Shown here piece by piece: positions 8,292 to 17,886 of a stretch of 20,333 nt of DNA (position 1 is its first letter; every line of letters starts with the position of its first letter). The DNA is from Gammaproteobacteria bacterium (lineage in GTDB: Bacteria > Pseudomonadota > Gammaproteobacteria > Enterobacterales > Psychrobiaceae). The notes under the pieces were generated by a model. It searched no databases, was not told the DNA's origin, and saw only the letters and a list, made by a program, of their open reading frames with translations. The stretch covers positions 1 through 20,333 of the forward strand of contig JABSRS010000016.1 of NCBI GenBank assembly GCA_013214885.1. Reading direction: 5' to 3'. The translations under genes were made by a program, and so were the position numbers.

Positions 8292-9107
8292 TTAGCTCTT
8301 TTTGACCTTTTTATCAGTAATAAAATTGGCCATAGCGACAAATTTTTCTACCGATACTTGCTCTGCACGAAGCTCTGGGGCAACGCCTACTTCGTTCAAT
8401 TCATCAACCGTCAGAGTGCCTTTTAAGCTATTGCGAATAGTTTTACGACGTTGCGAAAATGCTTGTGCACACACATGTTGCAGTGTTGCAAAGTCTTTTG
8501 CAGGGAAAGGCAATACATCGTAAGGCTCTAGCCTGACTACGGCCGAATGCACCTTAGGGGCGGGTACAAAACAATGAGGACCCACTTCAATCACTGGGAT
8601 GATGTTACAGAAATACTGGGCCATCACGCTTAAACGGCCATAAGACTTGCTGTTAGGCGCGGCGCATAGGCGTAACACAACTTCTTTTTGTAACATGAAG
8701 TGCATATTTTGAATCAGACCTGTTTGCTCAAATAGGTGAAACATCAATGGGGTCGAAATGTTATACGGCAAGTTACCAAATACTTTAAGCTTTTGACCGT
8801 CTTTAACTAAGGTCGAAAAATCAAATTTCAAGGCGTCACCTTGATGAATTGTCAGCTTAGGCCCAAGTGTCGGGTGTTTTGCTAGTCGTGCGGCAAGATC
8901 GCGATCGAGCTCAATCACTGACATATGCTCAATTTTAGCGGTAACAGGCTCGGTTAATGCACCAAGTCCGGGTCCGATCTCAACTAGGTGATCTTGTGGG
9001 CGAGGGTCAATTGCTGAAACGATGCAGTCAATGACCCCTTGATCGTTTAAGAAATTTTGTCCAAATCTTTTTCGAGCGGTGTGCCCTTGGTGTACTTTGC
9101 TGTTCAT
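8292..9107 (-). CDS. rsmA: 16S rRNA dimethyladenosine transferase (RsmA/KsgA)
   Basis: SAM-dependent enzyme that dimethylates A1518 and A1519 in helix 45 of 16S rRNA, a late checkpoint in 30S assembly; loss confers kasugamycin resistance. It is 271 residues. Visible features are [10 protein letters not shown] (13-22), SAM motif [11 protein letters not shown] (43-52), catalytic NLPYNISTP (112-120), the [13 protein letters not shown] segment (181-193) and [14 protein letters not shown] (217-230). The start codon lies one base after the pdxA stop (TAA-T-ATG), so translation is probably coupled to pdxA. Confidence 0.97.
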   Translation of the reverse strand: MNSKVHQGHTARKRFGQNFLNDQGVIDCIVSAIDPRPQDHLVEIGPGLGALTEPVTAKIEHMSVIELDRDLAARLAKHPTLGPKLTIHQGDALKFDFSTLVKDGQKLKVFGNLPYNISTPLMFHLFEQTGLIQNMHFMLQKEVVLRLCAAPNSKSYGRLSVMAQYFCNIIPVIEVGPHCFVPAPKVHSAVVRLEPYDVLPFPAKDFATLQHVCAQAFSQRRKTIRNSLKGTLTVDELNEVGVAPELRAEQVSVEKFVAMANFITDKKVKKS

Positions 9108-9108
9108 A

Positions 9109-10089
9109 TTAACTCTTTACTGCAAGATATATTGCTTCGTTGATGGCGACAATCATGCTGCCTTGGTCGGCTTGACCCGTGCCTGCAAGATCTATTGCAG
9201 TGCCATGGTCAACCGAGGTTCTAATAAATGGCAGCCCTAAGGTAATATTGACAGATTTACCAAAACCTTTATGTTTAAGTACTGGTAATCCCTGGTCGTG
9301 AAACATTGATAATACGGCATCGGCATCATCAAGGTATTTATCTTGGAATAACGTATCAGCTGGCAACGGACCTATAATGTTCATGCCTTCTTGGCGCAAT
9401 TGCTCAAGTGCTGGACTAATTATTTCAATTTCTTCACGCCCTAAATGGCCGTCCTCTCCTGCATGTGGATTTAAACCACACACATATATTTTGGGGTTAC
9501 TAATCCCATATTTACTAACCAAATCCTTGTGTAATATTTGGGTTACTTTGATGATTCGGTCAAAAGTAATGGCTTTTGCAACATAAGCTAAAGGTAAATG
9601 CGTTGTTACTAGTGCAACACGCAAGCCCTTTGTTGCTAATAGCATCACGACATCAGGAGTATTTGACTGTTGGGCAAAAAACTCGGTGTGACCACTAAAT
9701 GCGATCCCTGACTTGTTAATTATACCCTTATGGACGGGTCCTGTAACGATTGCTGCAAATTCACTCGCAATATTGTGATCGCAAGCGAATTGTAATGTTT
9801 CTAATACGTAACTACCATTAGCTTCGTCGAGTACACCACAAGTTACTGGGGCAGCTAACTCGATATGATGAATAGTTAACGAGCCCGCCAATTGCGGCTG
9901 TGGAGCTTGGTTTTTGTCATAGTCCCTTAACGTGATAGGGAGACCTAGCAGCTTCGCACGATCAAGCAGCAGTTGCTTATCAGCAATCACTACTATTTCA
10001 ATCGACCAGTTTTGCTGGGCAATTTGAATAGCTAAATCAGGTCCGATGCCTGCAGGTTCTCCAGGTGTTAGTGCGATACGTATTGTCAA
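9109..10089 (-). CDS. pdxA: 4-hydroxythreonine-4-phosphate dehydrogenase
   Basis: NAD-dependent oxidative decarboxylation step of pyridoxal 5'-phosphate synthesis. The protein is 326 residues from the proposed TTG start ([18 protein letters not shown]). Motifs are GEPAGIGPD near the N-terminus, GHTEFFA, and three metal-binding histidines in TTHLPL, LNPHAGE and FHDQG (about 164, 209 and 264). TTG at 10089 is chosen because AAGGA sits eight bases upstream and it begins four bases after the surA stop. The alternative is an in-frame GTG at 10113, adding eight residues and overlapping surA. It is tightly coupled to surA before it and rsmA after it. Confidence 0.95.
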   Translation of the reverse strand: MTIRIALTPGEPAGIGPDLAIQIAQQNWSIEIVVIADKQLLLDRAKLLGLPITLRDYDKNQAPQPQLAGSLTIHHIELAAPVTCGVLDEANGSYVLETLQFACDHNIASEFAAIVTGPVHKGIINKSGIAFSGHTEFFAQQSNTPDVVMLLATKGLRVALVTTHLPLAYVAKAITFDRIIKVTQILHKDLVSKYGISNPKIYVCGLNPHAGEDGHLGREEIEIISPALEQLRQEGMNIIGPLPADTLFQDKYLDDADAVLSMFHDQGLPVLKHKGFGKSVNITLGLPFIRTSVDHGTAIDLAGTGQADQGSMIVAINEAIYLAVKS

Positions 10090-10093
10090 TTTT

Positions 10094-11395
10094 TTAATCC
10101 TTAGCTTCAGCACCAGTGTCTAGCACATCGATGTATGCTTGAGCGCGTAATTCATTGGCCCACGCTGCGCTTTCTTCAGCAAATTTACGATTAAATAGCA
10201 GTTGATAAGCTCGGTTTTTAATGAAGCTCTCAGTGGCATCAATATTACGACGGCCAATAAATTCAATGATATGCCAACCGTGTGTGGTTTTAAATGGCTT
10301 ACTCATTTCGCCTTCATTGAGTCTCGCCATGGTGTTTTTAAACTCAGGAACATAATTACTTGGATCTGCCCAGCCTAATTCGCCGCCCTTAATTGCCGAA
10401 CCAGAATCCGCCGAGTGTTCTTTGGCTAAATCACTAAAGGTTGCTGTGCCAGCTTCTATTTGCTTGATAAAGTCATTTAAGAGCTCTTTGGCGCGGTCAT
10501 TACTTAAAATAATCGATGTTTTGATTAAGATGTGACGGGCGTTAGACTCGCTAACTTTGACTTCTTGCTTACCTTTGATGTCAAAGATGGTCAGGATGTG
10601 ATAGCCGTTACCACTTCTAACGGGGCCAATGATGTCACCTTTACTGTGGTCTTTTACCGCGTCGGTAAACAGAGTCGGCATTTCGTTAATATTCATCAAG
10701 CCCCAGTCACCACCTTCAAGGGCTTTTGGGCCAGATGACGAAGTAATCGCGATTTTTTTAAAATCACTACCTTCTTTGAGCATCTCTAGTACTTTGTCGG
10801 CACGAGACTTAGACGCTTGCTGCTCTTCGGCGGTGCCTTTCTTATCAACGGGGATTAGAATGTGACCAATGTGATACTCAGTATTAGTTTTGCCGCGTTC
10901 GTTCATTAGCTCAACTAAATTACTAATTTCGTGTTCTGAAATGTTAATCCGACGACGTACTGATATACGTTCCACTTGACTGAGTAATAACTCACTACGA
11001 ATTGATTCACGGTATTTGGCAAAAGAATCGCCGTCTTTTTCGATGGCCTGCTTAAGGTCAGAAATGGGCATTTTCTGCTCCTGGGCGATCCCTTCGATGG
11101 TTTGGTTTAGTTGAACATCACCAATTCGCATCCCCATCCGATCGGCAATTTGCTCTTTTAATATGGTATCAATTAAACGTTCTGTCGCTTGAGTTCTGAG
11201 TATACGGTCAGCTGGCAGTTCTTGCTTTGACGCTAGAGAACGACGTTTTACTGAGTTAACTAAAGAATTTATTTCGCTTTTTAAAACGACACCGTCATTG
11301 ACGATGATAGCGACTTGATCTAACCGCTCTGCAGCGTGACTTACCATTGCCGTACCGGCAAAAATTGTTGCTAATAATATTGTTGAAAACTTCAT
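10094..11395 (-). CDS. surA: Periplasmic chaperone/peptidyl-prolyl isomerase SurA
   Basis: Chaperone that escorts outer-membrane beta-barrels, including LptD, from Sec to the BAM complex. It is 433 residues: signal peptide (1-21, ending SHA before AERLDQ), N-terminal chaperone domain (about 22-170), first parvulin domain (about 174-274, [11 protein letters not shown] onward), second parvulin domain (about 285-383, ARHILIK to [12 protein letters not shown]), and a C-terminal helix returning to the N-domain. It lies 72 bases downstream of lptD, its own client, and four bases upstream of the proposed pdxA start. Length and order match the family. Confidence 0.97.
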   Translation of the reverse strand: MKFSTILLATIFAGTAMVSHAAERLDQVAIIVNDGVVLKSEINSLVNSVKRRSLASKQELPADRILRTQATERLIDTILKEQIADRMGMRIGDVQLNQTIEGIAQEQKMPISDLKQAIEKDGDSFAKYRESIRSELLLSQVERISVRRRINISEHEISNLVELMNERGKTNTEYHIGHILIPVDKKGTAEEQQASKSRADKVLEMLKEGSDFKKIAITSSSGPKALEGGDWGLMNINEMPTLFTDAVKDHSKGDIIGPVRSGNGYHILTIFDIKGKQEVKVSESNARHILIKTSIILSNDRAKELLNDFIKQIEAGTATFSDLAKEHSADSGSAIKGGELGWADPSNYVPEFKNTMARLNEGEMSKPFKTTHGWHIIEFIGRRNIDATESFIKNRAYQLLFNRKFAEESAAWANELRAQAYIDVLDTGAEAKD

Positions 11396-11467
11396 TTTTT
11401 ATCCATCACAGGTCATTTTGACGTATTTTATAATAGGTAAACGCAGCTGTGTCAATTAGCTGCGAAG

Positions 11468-13720
11468 CTAGTTTTTTAAGTAATAAGGGCGGCGATAACT
11501 AAAGAGCCCATCGTTGAGCATTGCTTTAGCGTTTAATTTTGTCGTGCTGCCTAAGCCTTTTATCTGGAAACTAAATGAAATCCCGCTATCAAACTCTTCG
11601 GGAGCAAGATAATTGGTAAATTCATTTAATCCATAGTTTACGTTAAGTTGTCGATAAGCTTGTAATCGAACAGCCCAGCAACATGACTCATATTGCAGAC
11701 CCACAAAACTTTCAATAGTTCGATGTAAGTTAATATCACGGTAATAATTACCAATGAAAGTCCATTCGTTATTGATTGGCCAAACACCTTGTAAGCCAAG
11801 CTGGTCTATTTGATTGTTACTGATGTCTTTGACAAAACGGTGACTTAGCTGAATTAACTTATCACTATCAAGACGGTAATCTAGGGTTGTTTTACTTTGA
11901 ATGATTGAGTCCGCTTGATCATTTAGCTGGACCGCGGCACTAACATACCAGTGTTCCGATGCTTTAAAATCAACTTCACCAGCCAGAGCCGAGCGACCTG
12001 TTGCTAATGATTGCGATAGTTCATCTAGTTGGGTCTTACTGTCGGTTAGGTAAAATGTCTGGCCAATGCTTACTTTGAGCGTTTCTTGGGACTCACTGTT
12101 TCTAAATCGATTAGTGATCCCTAGGGTAATTTCGTTGGCATCGGCAATTCTGTCTAAGCCGCTGAAACGACGCGAACGAAATAAGCCATGATAATCATCA
12201 CGTAAAGCTGCAGTATCATAGAGTTTAATCTGAGACTGATCTTCATAGGGTACGTATAGGAACTGCAATTGAGGTTCAAGAGTTTGCAAATAATCTTGGC
12301 CAAAGAAGTGCGCATTACGCTCTAAATTTATACTGGCATGAATTCTAAATTTCGGCAGGGTACGACTAATTGTGTCACTAATATTATTAACTTTGTCATC
12401 TTGTTGATACCAGGTTTGTAATAAAGATAACTCAGTGGTTATATGTCCCGCAGCATAATTAAGTGGGATTCGTAAAGTTGGTTCAATGTGGGTTCTAAAT
12501 GCTTCATTGGAAGTTATTTCACTGTTGGTAAAATAACTAAATTCAGAGAATAGATCATATTCCACATATTGATTAATCGGATTTTGATAACTGTGAAAAC
12601 TTAGCTGTGGCATCAATTGATAAGGGCTTGACTGGGTGCCTAATACATCGATGTCTTGGACTTTTATATTGACCCACCAGTTATCTTCAAAATAACTAAG
12701 TTCAGCAACTTTAATCAGTTGGTTATCGGTTTTGTTGGCAAATTTTGATCCAATGTCATTAAAGTAATTATCGTCACTGACGAGGGTGAAATCGGTAGAA
12801 ATTCGCCAGTTATCATTAATTTTACCGGCATGTTGCCAATAGACTAAATAACGTTCTTGATCGTTATACGCTTTATCAGCGCCTAAATATTCAACGTTTA
12901 ACAAACCTTGTTGCTGATCGACTAAGTATCCAAACTCCGAAATGAGTTGAATACCTCGGTTGGTCATGAGTCTAGGGGTTAATGTTAGATCATACTCAGG
13001 GGCAATGTTCCAGTAAAAAGGGGTTGAAATATCGATGCCATTACGACTGCTACTGCCAATATTTGGGTAAAGAAACCCAGTAGCGCGCTTTTCAGAAATT
13101 GGTAAGGTTAAATACGGGAAATAAAATACTGGGATATCAAATAGTCTTAAGGTTGCTTGGTGTATCACAGCCCATTCTTTTTCGGTGTCGATATTAATGC
13201 GCTTTGCATGCAACAACCAGTCGGGTTGGTCATCGGGGCAGGTCGTAAATATAGCGTTGTCCAAAATTAGATTGCTGCCGTTCTCAACCCGAAAACTGTC
13301 TGCTTGACCGTGGATCATCATGCCATTAAACCAATATTTGGTATTAATCAGTTCAGTATTTAAGCCATCGAGTGAGCTGGTGATTGAATCACTGCTTAGC
13401 GTAATCATTGAATCTTGAAAATGGAGATTACCAGAGGCAGTTAATACGTTGGTCTTGCGATTTATTTCAGCCCGCTGCGCCTTAATGTAGGTGTCTTTTT
13501 GGCTAAATTCAACTTGCCCCCAGTATGTCAAATGGTCGGGATAGTTAATTTTAGTATGATCGGACAATATGAACAATTGTTCTTGACCGACCATTGATTC
13601 TAGTGACGGTAACTGATTGTTTGATAGGCGCGGTGAATTAATTTGGCACTGATGAGTTGCCTCTTGTGCATAGGATAAATTAACCAATAAGGCTAGAGCT
13701 GTGAAAATAAAAAATCGCAT
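11468..13720 (-). CDS. lptD: LPS-assembly protein LptD
   Basis: Outer-membrane beta-barrel that, with LptE, inserts lipopolysaccharide into the outer leaflet. It is 750 residues: signal peptide (1-18, ending SYA), periplasmic beta-jellyroll/OstA-type domain (about 45-190, including WGQVEFSQ and ASGNLHFQD), then the C-terminal 26-strand barrel. All four cysteines expected for the two non-consecutive disulfides are present: C25, C161 and the pair C680-C681 in YESCCW. It is first in the operon with surA, which helps fold it. Divergent amgK lies upstream. A candidate sigma-E promoter precedes it. Confidence 0.96.
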   Translation of the reverse strand: MRFFIFTALALLVNLSYAQEATHQCQINSPRLSNNQLPSLESMVGQEQLFILSDHTKINYPDHLTYWGQVEFSQKDTYIKAQRAEINRKTNVLTASGNLHFQDSMITLSSDSITSSLDGLNTELINTKYWFNGMMIHGQADSFRVENGSNLILDNAIFTTCPDDQPDWLLHAKRINIDTEKEWAVIHQATLRLFDIPVFYFPYLTLPISEKRATGFLYPNIGSSSRNGIDISTPFYWNIAPEYDLTLTPRLMTNRGIQLISEFGYLVDQQQGLLNVEYLGADKAYNDQERYLVYWQHAGKINDNWRISTDFTLVSDDNYFNDIGSKFANKTDNQLIKVAELSYFEDNWWVNIKVQDIDVLGTQSSPYQLMPQLSFHSYQNPINQYVEYDLFSEFSYFTNSEITSNEAFRTHIEPTLRIPLNYAAGHITTELSLLQTWYQQDDKVNNISDTISRTLPKFRIHASINLERNAHFFGQDYLQTLEPQLQFLYVPYEDQSQIKLYDTAALRDDYHGLFRSRRFSGLDRIADANEITLGITNRFRNSESQETLKVSIGQTFYLTDSKTQLDELSQSLATGRSALAGEVDFKASEHWYVSAAVQLNDQADSIIQSKTTLDYRLDSDKLIQLSHRFVKDISNNQIDQLGLQGVWPINNEWTFIGNYYRDINLHRTIESFVGLQYESCCWAVRLQAYRQLNVNYGLNEFTNYLAPEEFDSGISFSFQIKGLGSTTKLNAKAMLNDGLFSYRRPYYLKN

Positions 13721-13755
13721 ATAATTGGCTATTGGTACCTAAAAAAGAGTAAAAA

Positions 13756-13781
13756 TCGAGAAAATCTTCGGTGGTAAGTTC
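13756..13781 (-). promoter_or_regulatory. Candidate sigma-E (RpoE) promoter of lptD
   Basis: On the minus strand GAACTT (13781-13776) is followed by sixteen bases and TCGA (13759-13756), close to the RpoE pattern GAACTT-N16-TC-A. Transcription would start about 30 bases before lptD. E. coli lptD is a known sigma-E target, supporting the reading. The -10 half is short and degenerate, so this stays tentative. Confidence 0.45.
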
Positions 13782-13854
13782 AAAACTTCCCTAGCTCAGT
13801 ATCTACCAGCTAGATCAAGTAATATTGAAGTACCCAACGGTGAAGATAAACGAG

Positions 13855-13860
13855 TATAAT
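13855..13860 (+). promoter_or_regulatory. Possible -10 box of amgK-murU
   Basis: A perfect TATAAT lies 30 bases upstream of the amgK ATG. No good -35 hexamer sits at 16-18 bases, so this is a weak or activator-dependent promoter candidate. Confidence 0.35.
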
Positions 13861-13890
13861 AGCGTAAATTTGCTTTTAGGGCTATGAATC

Positions 13891-14898
13891 ATGGGGGGTA
13901 TTTTGACAGATCTACGAACCGTTCAATTGACACGTTGGTTTGAGCGCCAGTTTGGGTTTTCGGCGGTTAAGCTCGAGGTAATAAGTGCCGACGCGAGCTT
14001 TCGTCGCTATTTCCGTTTTAAGGCCGCCGACACCAGCTATGTACTAGTGGATGCTCCTCCTGATACGGAGAAGAATCATCAGTTTATTGCGCTGGCTTTG
14101 GCATATGCTCAAGTTGGTTTAGACGTCCCTAGGGTATTAGATAGCGATACTAACCTCGGGTTTATGTGCTTGACTGATTTAGGCGATCAAACATTACTGC
14201 CTTTACTGGGCGACCAAAGCCAACAGTGGTACCCTCGCGCAATTAAGCAACTATCAATGTTGGCTAATGTGGTGATCCCACCATCGATCATCAGCTATTA
14301 TGACCGTGAGTTTTTTGAGTTAGAGCTTGAGCTATTTAATGATTGGTTTATGACGCAATACTTAAACCTCAATCTTAATTCAATATTGAAATCAGAGCTG
14401 AAAAGCTGTTTTGAACTATTAATTACCAGCGCAATATCACAACCTCAGGTCAGTGTTCATCGTGATTTTCATAGTCGAAATTTGATGGTTCGAGATTCAC
14501 AATCTCTTGCTATTATCGACTTTCAAGACACGGTTACTGGGCCATTAACTTATGACATCGCCTCATTATTAAAAGATTGCTATTTTAAGTTGAGTATTTC
14601 TGAGCGCGATGACTTACTGCAACTTTCATATCAAATGTATGTTGAACAGGGGTTGTGTCGGGGTGATTTTTTACAATTTAAATGCTGGTTTGATTTGATG
14701 GCATTACAGCGCCATTTAAAAGTTTGTGGTATTTTTAGTCGACTGTATTTAAGGGATGGTAAATCAGCTTATTTAAATGATTTACCGTTGGTTGTTGATT
14801 ACATCATCGAAGTTTGTCGAGATTATTCACAGTTAGCCCCTCTTTTAACCTTGTTTATTGATCATGTGGTGCCGAGTTTATCGGCCAAGGAGAGTTAA
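13891..14898 (+). CDS. amgK: Anomeric MurNAc/GlcNAc kinase, AmgK-like phosphotransferase
   Basis: 335-residue kinase of the aminoglycoside-phosphotransferase fold. Position and pairing identify it as the AmgK type, which phosphorylates MurNAc (and GlcNAc) at the anomeric carbon in the peptidoglycan-recycling route that bypasses de novo UDP-MurNAc synthesis. Visible are SADASFRRYFRF (32-43), the catalytic loop HRDFHSRN (190-197, D192) and the metal-binding IDFQD (209-213, D210). It overlaps murU by one base (TAATG) and lies between lptD and djlA, the arrangement known from Pseudomonas. Drug modification is unlikely. The exact start is uncertain: ATG 13891 has a poor SD, while an in-frame TTG at 13903 follows a G-run. 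Confidence 0.85.
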   Translation: MGGILTDLRTVQLTRWFERQFGFSAVKLEVISADASFRRYFRFKAADTSYVLVDAPPDTEKNHQFIALALAYAQVGLDVPRVLDSDTNLGFMCLTDLGDQTLLPLLGDQSQQWYPRAIKQLSMLANVVIPPSIISYYDREFFELELELFNDWFMTQYLNLNLNSILKSELKSCFELLITSAISQPQVSVHRDFHSRNLMVRDSQSLAIIDFQDTVTGPLTYDIASLLKDCYFKLSISERDDLLQLSYQMYVEQGLCRGDFLQFKCWFDLMALQRHLKVCGIFSRLYLRDGKSAYLNDLPLVVDYIIEVCRDYSQLAPLLTLFIDHVVPSLSAKES

Positions 14899-15563
14899 TG
14901 CGCGCAATCATTTTGGCTGCAGGGCGTGGCGAACGGATGCGTCCGTTAACCGATGTGATGCCTAAGCCGTTAATTAAGGTCGCGGGTAAGGCATTGATTG
15001 AGTATCATTTGGAAAAACTAGCGGCTGTCGGCGTTACGCAGGTTATTATTAATCATGCGTGGCTTGGGCAGCAATTGGTTGATTATTTGGGTGATGGCAG
15101 TCGTTGGCAGTTAGAGATTTTATACTCAGCCGAACATCCAGTAGCGCTCGAGACTGCAGGTGGTATTGCCAATGCATTACCATTGCTCGGCAACGAGCCA
15201 TTCTGGGTCATTAATGGTGACATTTGGACTGACTGTGATTTTTCACTACTGCCCAAGACATTAGATCACGGAGTGTTGGCCCATTTATTATTAACCGATA
15301 ATCCAGCGCATAACGTCAAAGGGGATTTTGGTCTTGCTGGCACTAAGGTGGCACTGTCTGGCGATAAAACTTACACTTATAGCGGTATTGGTTTGTATCA
15401 TCCGTTATTGTTTAATACGCTTGAGATAAAGCCAACCCCTTTAGGGGGGCTATTGCGGCAGATCATCGCTAAAGATCAAGTAACTGGGCAGCTACTTATG
15501 GCACAATGGACCGATGTGGGTACCGTGCAGCGCTTAGCATTACTTGAGCAGCAATTGCGATAA
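14898..15563 (+). CDS. murU: N-acetylmuramate-1-phosphate uridylyltransferase, MurU-like
   Basis: 221-residue sugar-1-phosphate nucleotidyltransferase. It carries the N-terminal signature ILAAGRGERMRPLT (5-18), MPKPL with K23, ETAGGI, and INGDIW (105-110) for metal binding. Following a probable amgK with a one-base TAATG overlap, the best assignment is MurU, which turns MurNAc-1-phosphate plus UTP into UDP-MurNAc and bypasses the fosfomycin-sensitive MurA step. Homologous mannose- or glucose-1-phosphate transferases share the fold, so the substrate is inferred mainly from context. An A+T-rich 68-base gap leads to djlA. Confidence 0.87.
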   Translation: MRAIILAAGRGERMRPLTDVMPKPLIKVAGKALIEYHLEKLAAVGVTQVIINHAWLGQQLVDYLGDGSRWQLEILYSAEHPVALETAGGIANALPLLGNEPFWVINGDIWTDCDFSLLPKTLDHGVLAHLLLTDNPAHNVKGDFGLAGTKVALSGDKTYTYSGIGLYHPLLFNTLEIKPTPLGGLLRQIIAKDQVTGQLLMAQWTDVGTVQRLALLEQQLR

Positions 15564-15631
15564 TCACTTTTTTGTTTTATTAAAACTCATGCGATAAGTT
15601 GTGAGTGAATATGTTTATTTAAGGATCCAAT

Positions 15632-16447
15632 GTGAGTATTTGGGGTAAAATTTTAGGGCTAGTGTTTGGCTTCTTTTTCGGTGGACCTATCGGTGCATTG
15701 TTTGGTTTGTATTTAGGGCATCGATTCGATCGTAGTATGAGCCAGGACTTTTCAAATCAAGGCGGTTTTAATCGCTTTTTTGCCAACAAAGGTTCAATCG
15801 CCAATCTAGCGGTATTTTTCCATGCGGTTTTTTCGGTGTATGGCCACATTGCAAAAGCCAGTGGTCAAGTAACGCCAGAAGAAATTCGTGCTGCTTCAAT
15901 GTTAATGGATAAGATGGGACTGACGGGGGAAAAGCGCCGTGAAGCGCAAGCCGCTTTTGCTCAAGGTAAAGAAAATAGTTTTGAACTTGAGCAAGTGCTA
16001 GTTGAATTTAAGCGCAGCTCATTTGGTCAACGTGATATCTTACAATTGTTTCTGGAAGTTCAGCTCCAAGCTGCGTTTGCTGATGGCGAGTTGCATCAAA
16101 AAGAACGTGATATTTTATATACTGTTGCGCGTATATTAGGCTTCTCGGTTCATGATATTGAGCGATTGTTGCAACAACTTGAGGCTCAGATGCATTTTCA
16201 TAAGCAACAGCAAGGTCAATCAAGTTCTGGACCAAGTCTTAGTGATGCCTATAACATTCTTGGGGTTAGCGATAGCGATGATGATAAACAAGTTAAAAAG
16301 GCGTGGCGTAAGTTAATGTCTCAGCATCATCCTGATAAATTAGCAGCGAAGGGGCTACCCAAGGAGATGTTAGCCATCGCCAATCAAAAGACTCAGGACA
16401 TTCAAGCTGCTTATGAGCGTGTTAAGCAACAGCGTGGGATGAAATAA
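15632..16447 (+). CDS. djlA: Membrane-anchored DnaJ-like co-chaperone DjlA
   Basis: Type III J-protein that stimulates DnaK at the inner membrane. It is 271 residues: a glycine-patterned TM segment (about 7-30, FGFFFGGPIGALFGLYLG), a TerB-like helical domain (about 55-175), a glutamine/serine linker, and a C-terminal J domain (about 204-271) with HPD at 233-235. The start is GTG 15632, with AAGGA six bases upstream. A nested out-of-frame ATG at 15630 is followed at once by TGA, which may lower initiation. Neighbouring lptD is the usual context (divergent pair in E. coli), here with amgK-murU in between. Confidence 0.95.
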   Translation: MSIWGKILGLVFGFFFGGPIGALFGLYLGHRFDRSMSQDFSNQGGFNRFFANKGSIANLAVFFHAVFSVYGHIAKASGQVTPEEIRAASMLMDKMGLTGEKRREAQAAFAQGKENSFELEQVLVEFKRSSFGQRDILQLFLEVQLQAAFADGELHQKERDILYTVARILGFSVHDIERLLQQLEAQMHFHKQQQGQSSSGPSLSDAYNILGVSDSDDDKQVKKAWRKLMSQHHPDKLAAKGLPKEMLAIANQKTQDIQAAYERVKQQRGMK

Positions 16448-16450
16448 ACT

Positions 16451-16493
16451 AAGCCCCCGCAGCATGGTAATGCAGCGGGGGCTTGGCGTTTTT
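16451..16493 (+). terminator. Terminator between djlA and corB
   Basis: Stem AAGCCCCCGC (16451-16460) pairs with GCGGGGGCTT (16475-16484), extended inward past an A/A mismatch by GCAT/ATGC around GGTA. A short T-run (16489-16493) follows after four bases. It is in the convergent djlA/corB gap and may serve both genes. Confidence 0.85.
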
Positions 16494-16509
16494 AGGGCTA
16501 AGTTATTAG

Positions 16510-17814
16510 CTAATCTTCTTCATCGGTATCAATGTTTGGATTTGATTTTGGTTCAAAGAATTCGGGAATAATTCGAATGCTTTTAATCATATTATTATCA
16601 ACGACCAACACTTCGATCGGATAACCATCAATGCGGAAGCTAATCCCTGGTGCTGGAATATCTTGCAGATACTCAATAATCATACCGTTGATTGTTTTTG
16701 GACCATCAATTGGTAAATGCCACTGCATCTCTCGATTCAATTCTCGAATATTCATGGTGCCATCAATAATGTAGGTGCCATCATCTTGTAAATGAATTTC
16801 ATCGCTGACTGTTGGCGAAACGTTAGTGGTAAAGTCTCCGACAATTTCTTCTAAAATATCTTCAAGTGTCACCAATCCTTGGATGTCACCGTATTCATCA
16901 ACCACTAAGCCAATCCGTTCTTTGTTCTCTTGAAATTTATGCAGCTGAACATTAAGCGAGGTTGCTTCGGGAATAAAATATAACTCACGAACCGAGCGTA
17001 CTAAGTTGGACTTATCAAACTGGTTTTTGGTTTGAAGGTGCATTAAATCACGGGCATGGATAAAGCCTACCGCGTCATCAATATTGTCACGGTATAATAA
17101 GATTCGAGTGTGCTGACTATGACTCAATTGACGTAGAATTTGCTTCCACTCATCGTTAATGTCAATGCCACCAATTTCGGAGCGTGGCACCATGACGTCT
17201 TCAACCGTGACGTGTTCTAAGTCTAAAATACCAGTCAGCATCTGTTGGTGCTTTTGAGGGATTTTATCACCAGTCTCATTGACCACGGTGCGCAATTCAT
17301 CGCTGCTCAATTGATCGACTGATTTTTCGTTAGCATTGACCCCAAAGATTCGTAAGATGCCATTGGTGATCATGTTAACTAACCAGACTAATGGGTAAAG
17401 TATCACCAACAGTGGGGTTAATAATAGCGAACTTGGAAACGCAATTTTTTCTGGGTACAGTGCAGCAATGGTCTTTGGAGTCACTTCTGCAAAGATTAAT
17501 ATCACAAACGTTAATGACACCGTCGCGATTGCAATTCCGACATCACCAAACAGCCTGATCCCTATGATGGTAGCGATCGCTGACGCCGCAATATTAACGA
17601 GGTTATTGCCGATTAATATTAAACCAATCAATCTATCTGGACGCTGCAAAAGCTTATCTACACGCTTTGCTGCCTTATTTTTGTTTTTAACCTGATGCCG
17701 TAAGCGGTAGCGGTTAAGTGACATCATACTAGTTTCGGAGCTTGAAAAATAAGCCGACAACAAAACGAGAACGAACAGGATCCCAAATAAGGTAAGGGTG
17801 GTTATGCTGTCCAA
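16510..17814 (-). CDS. corB: CNNM/CorB-family transporter (HlyC/CorC type)
   Basis: 434-residue inner-membrane protein of the CorB/YfjD group, linked to magnesium/cobalt efflux and resistance. It has a DUF21/CNNM membrane domain (about 1-160, with SAYFSSSETSMMSLNRYRLR at 20-39 and LIGNNLVNIAASA), a Bateman pair of CBS domains (about 205-330, MVPRSEI then VDEYGDIQGLVTLEDILEE), and a CorC_HlyC domain (about 345-420). The start is TTG 17814, with an AGAGG-type SD about ten bases upstream; it gives the family-like N-terminus. ypjD lies 72 bases upstream on the same strand, as in E. coli, but corB also has its own good promoter in that gap. Confidence 0.93.
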   Translation of the reverse strand: MDSITTLTLFGILFVLVLLSAYFSSSETSMMSLNRYRLRHQVKNKNKAAKRVDKLLQRPDRLIGLILIGNNLVNIAASAIATIIGIRLFGDVGIAIATVSLTFVILIFAEVTPKTIAALYPEKIAFPSSLLLTPLLVILYPLVWLVNMITNGILRIFGVNANEKSVDQLSSDELRTVVNETGDKIPQKHQQMLTGILDLEHVTVEDVMVPRSEIGGIDINDEWKQILRQLSHSQHTRILLYRDNIDDAVGFIHARDLMHLQTKNQFDKSNLVRSVRELYFIPEATSLNVQLHKFQENKERIGLVVDEYGDIQGLVTLEDILEEIVGDFTTNVSPTVSDEIHLQDDGTYIIDGTMNIRELNREMQWHLPIDGPKTINGMIIEYLQDIPAPGISFRIDGYPIEVLVVDNNMIKSIRIIPEFFEPKSNPNIDTDEED

Positions 17815-17845
17815 GTAGGTAAATCCTCTTTAATTGAATATGCTC

Positions 17846-17874
17846 GTTATACGGGGTGTACCACGGAGCGTCAA
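17846..17874 (-). promoter_or_regulatory. Sigma-70 promoter of corB
   Basis: On the minus strand TTGACG (17874-17869), a 17-bp spacer and TATAAC (17851-17846), with transcription expected about 25 bases before the corB start. It suggests corB can be expressed independently of ypjD. Confidence 0.7.
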
Positions 17875-17886
17875 GCTAATTGTAAA

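Noticed and set aside
13891..14898. Acquired aminoglycoside-resistance phosphotransferase
   Set aside because: Although the fold is shared, the overlap with murU and the lptD/djlA context point to cell-wall recycling.
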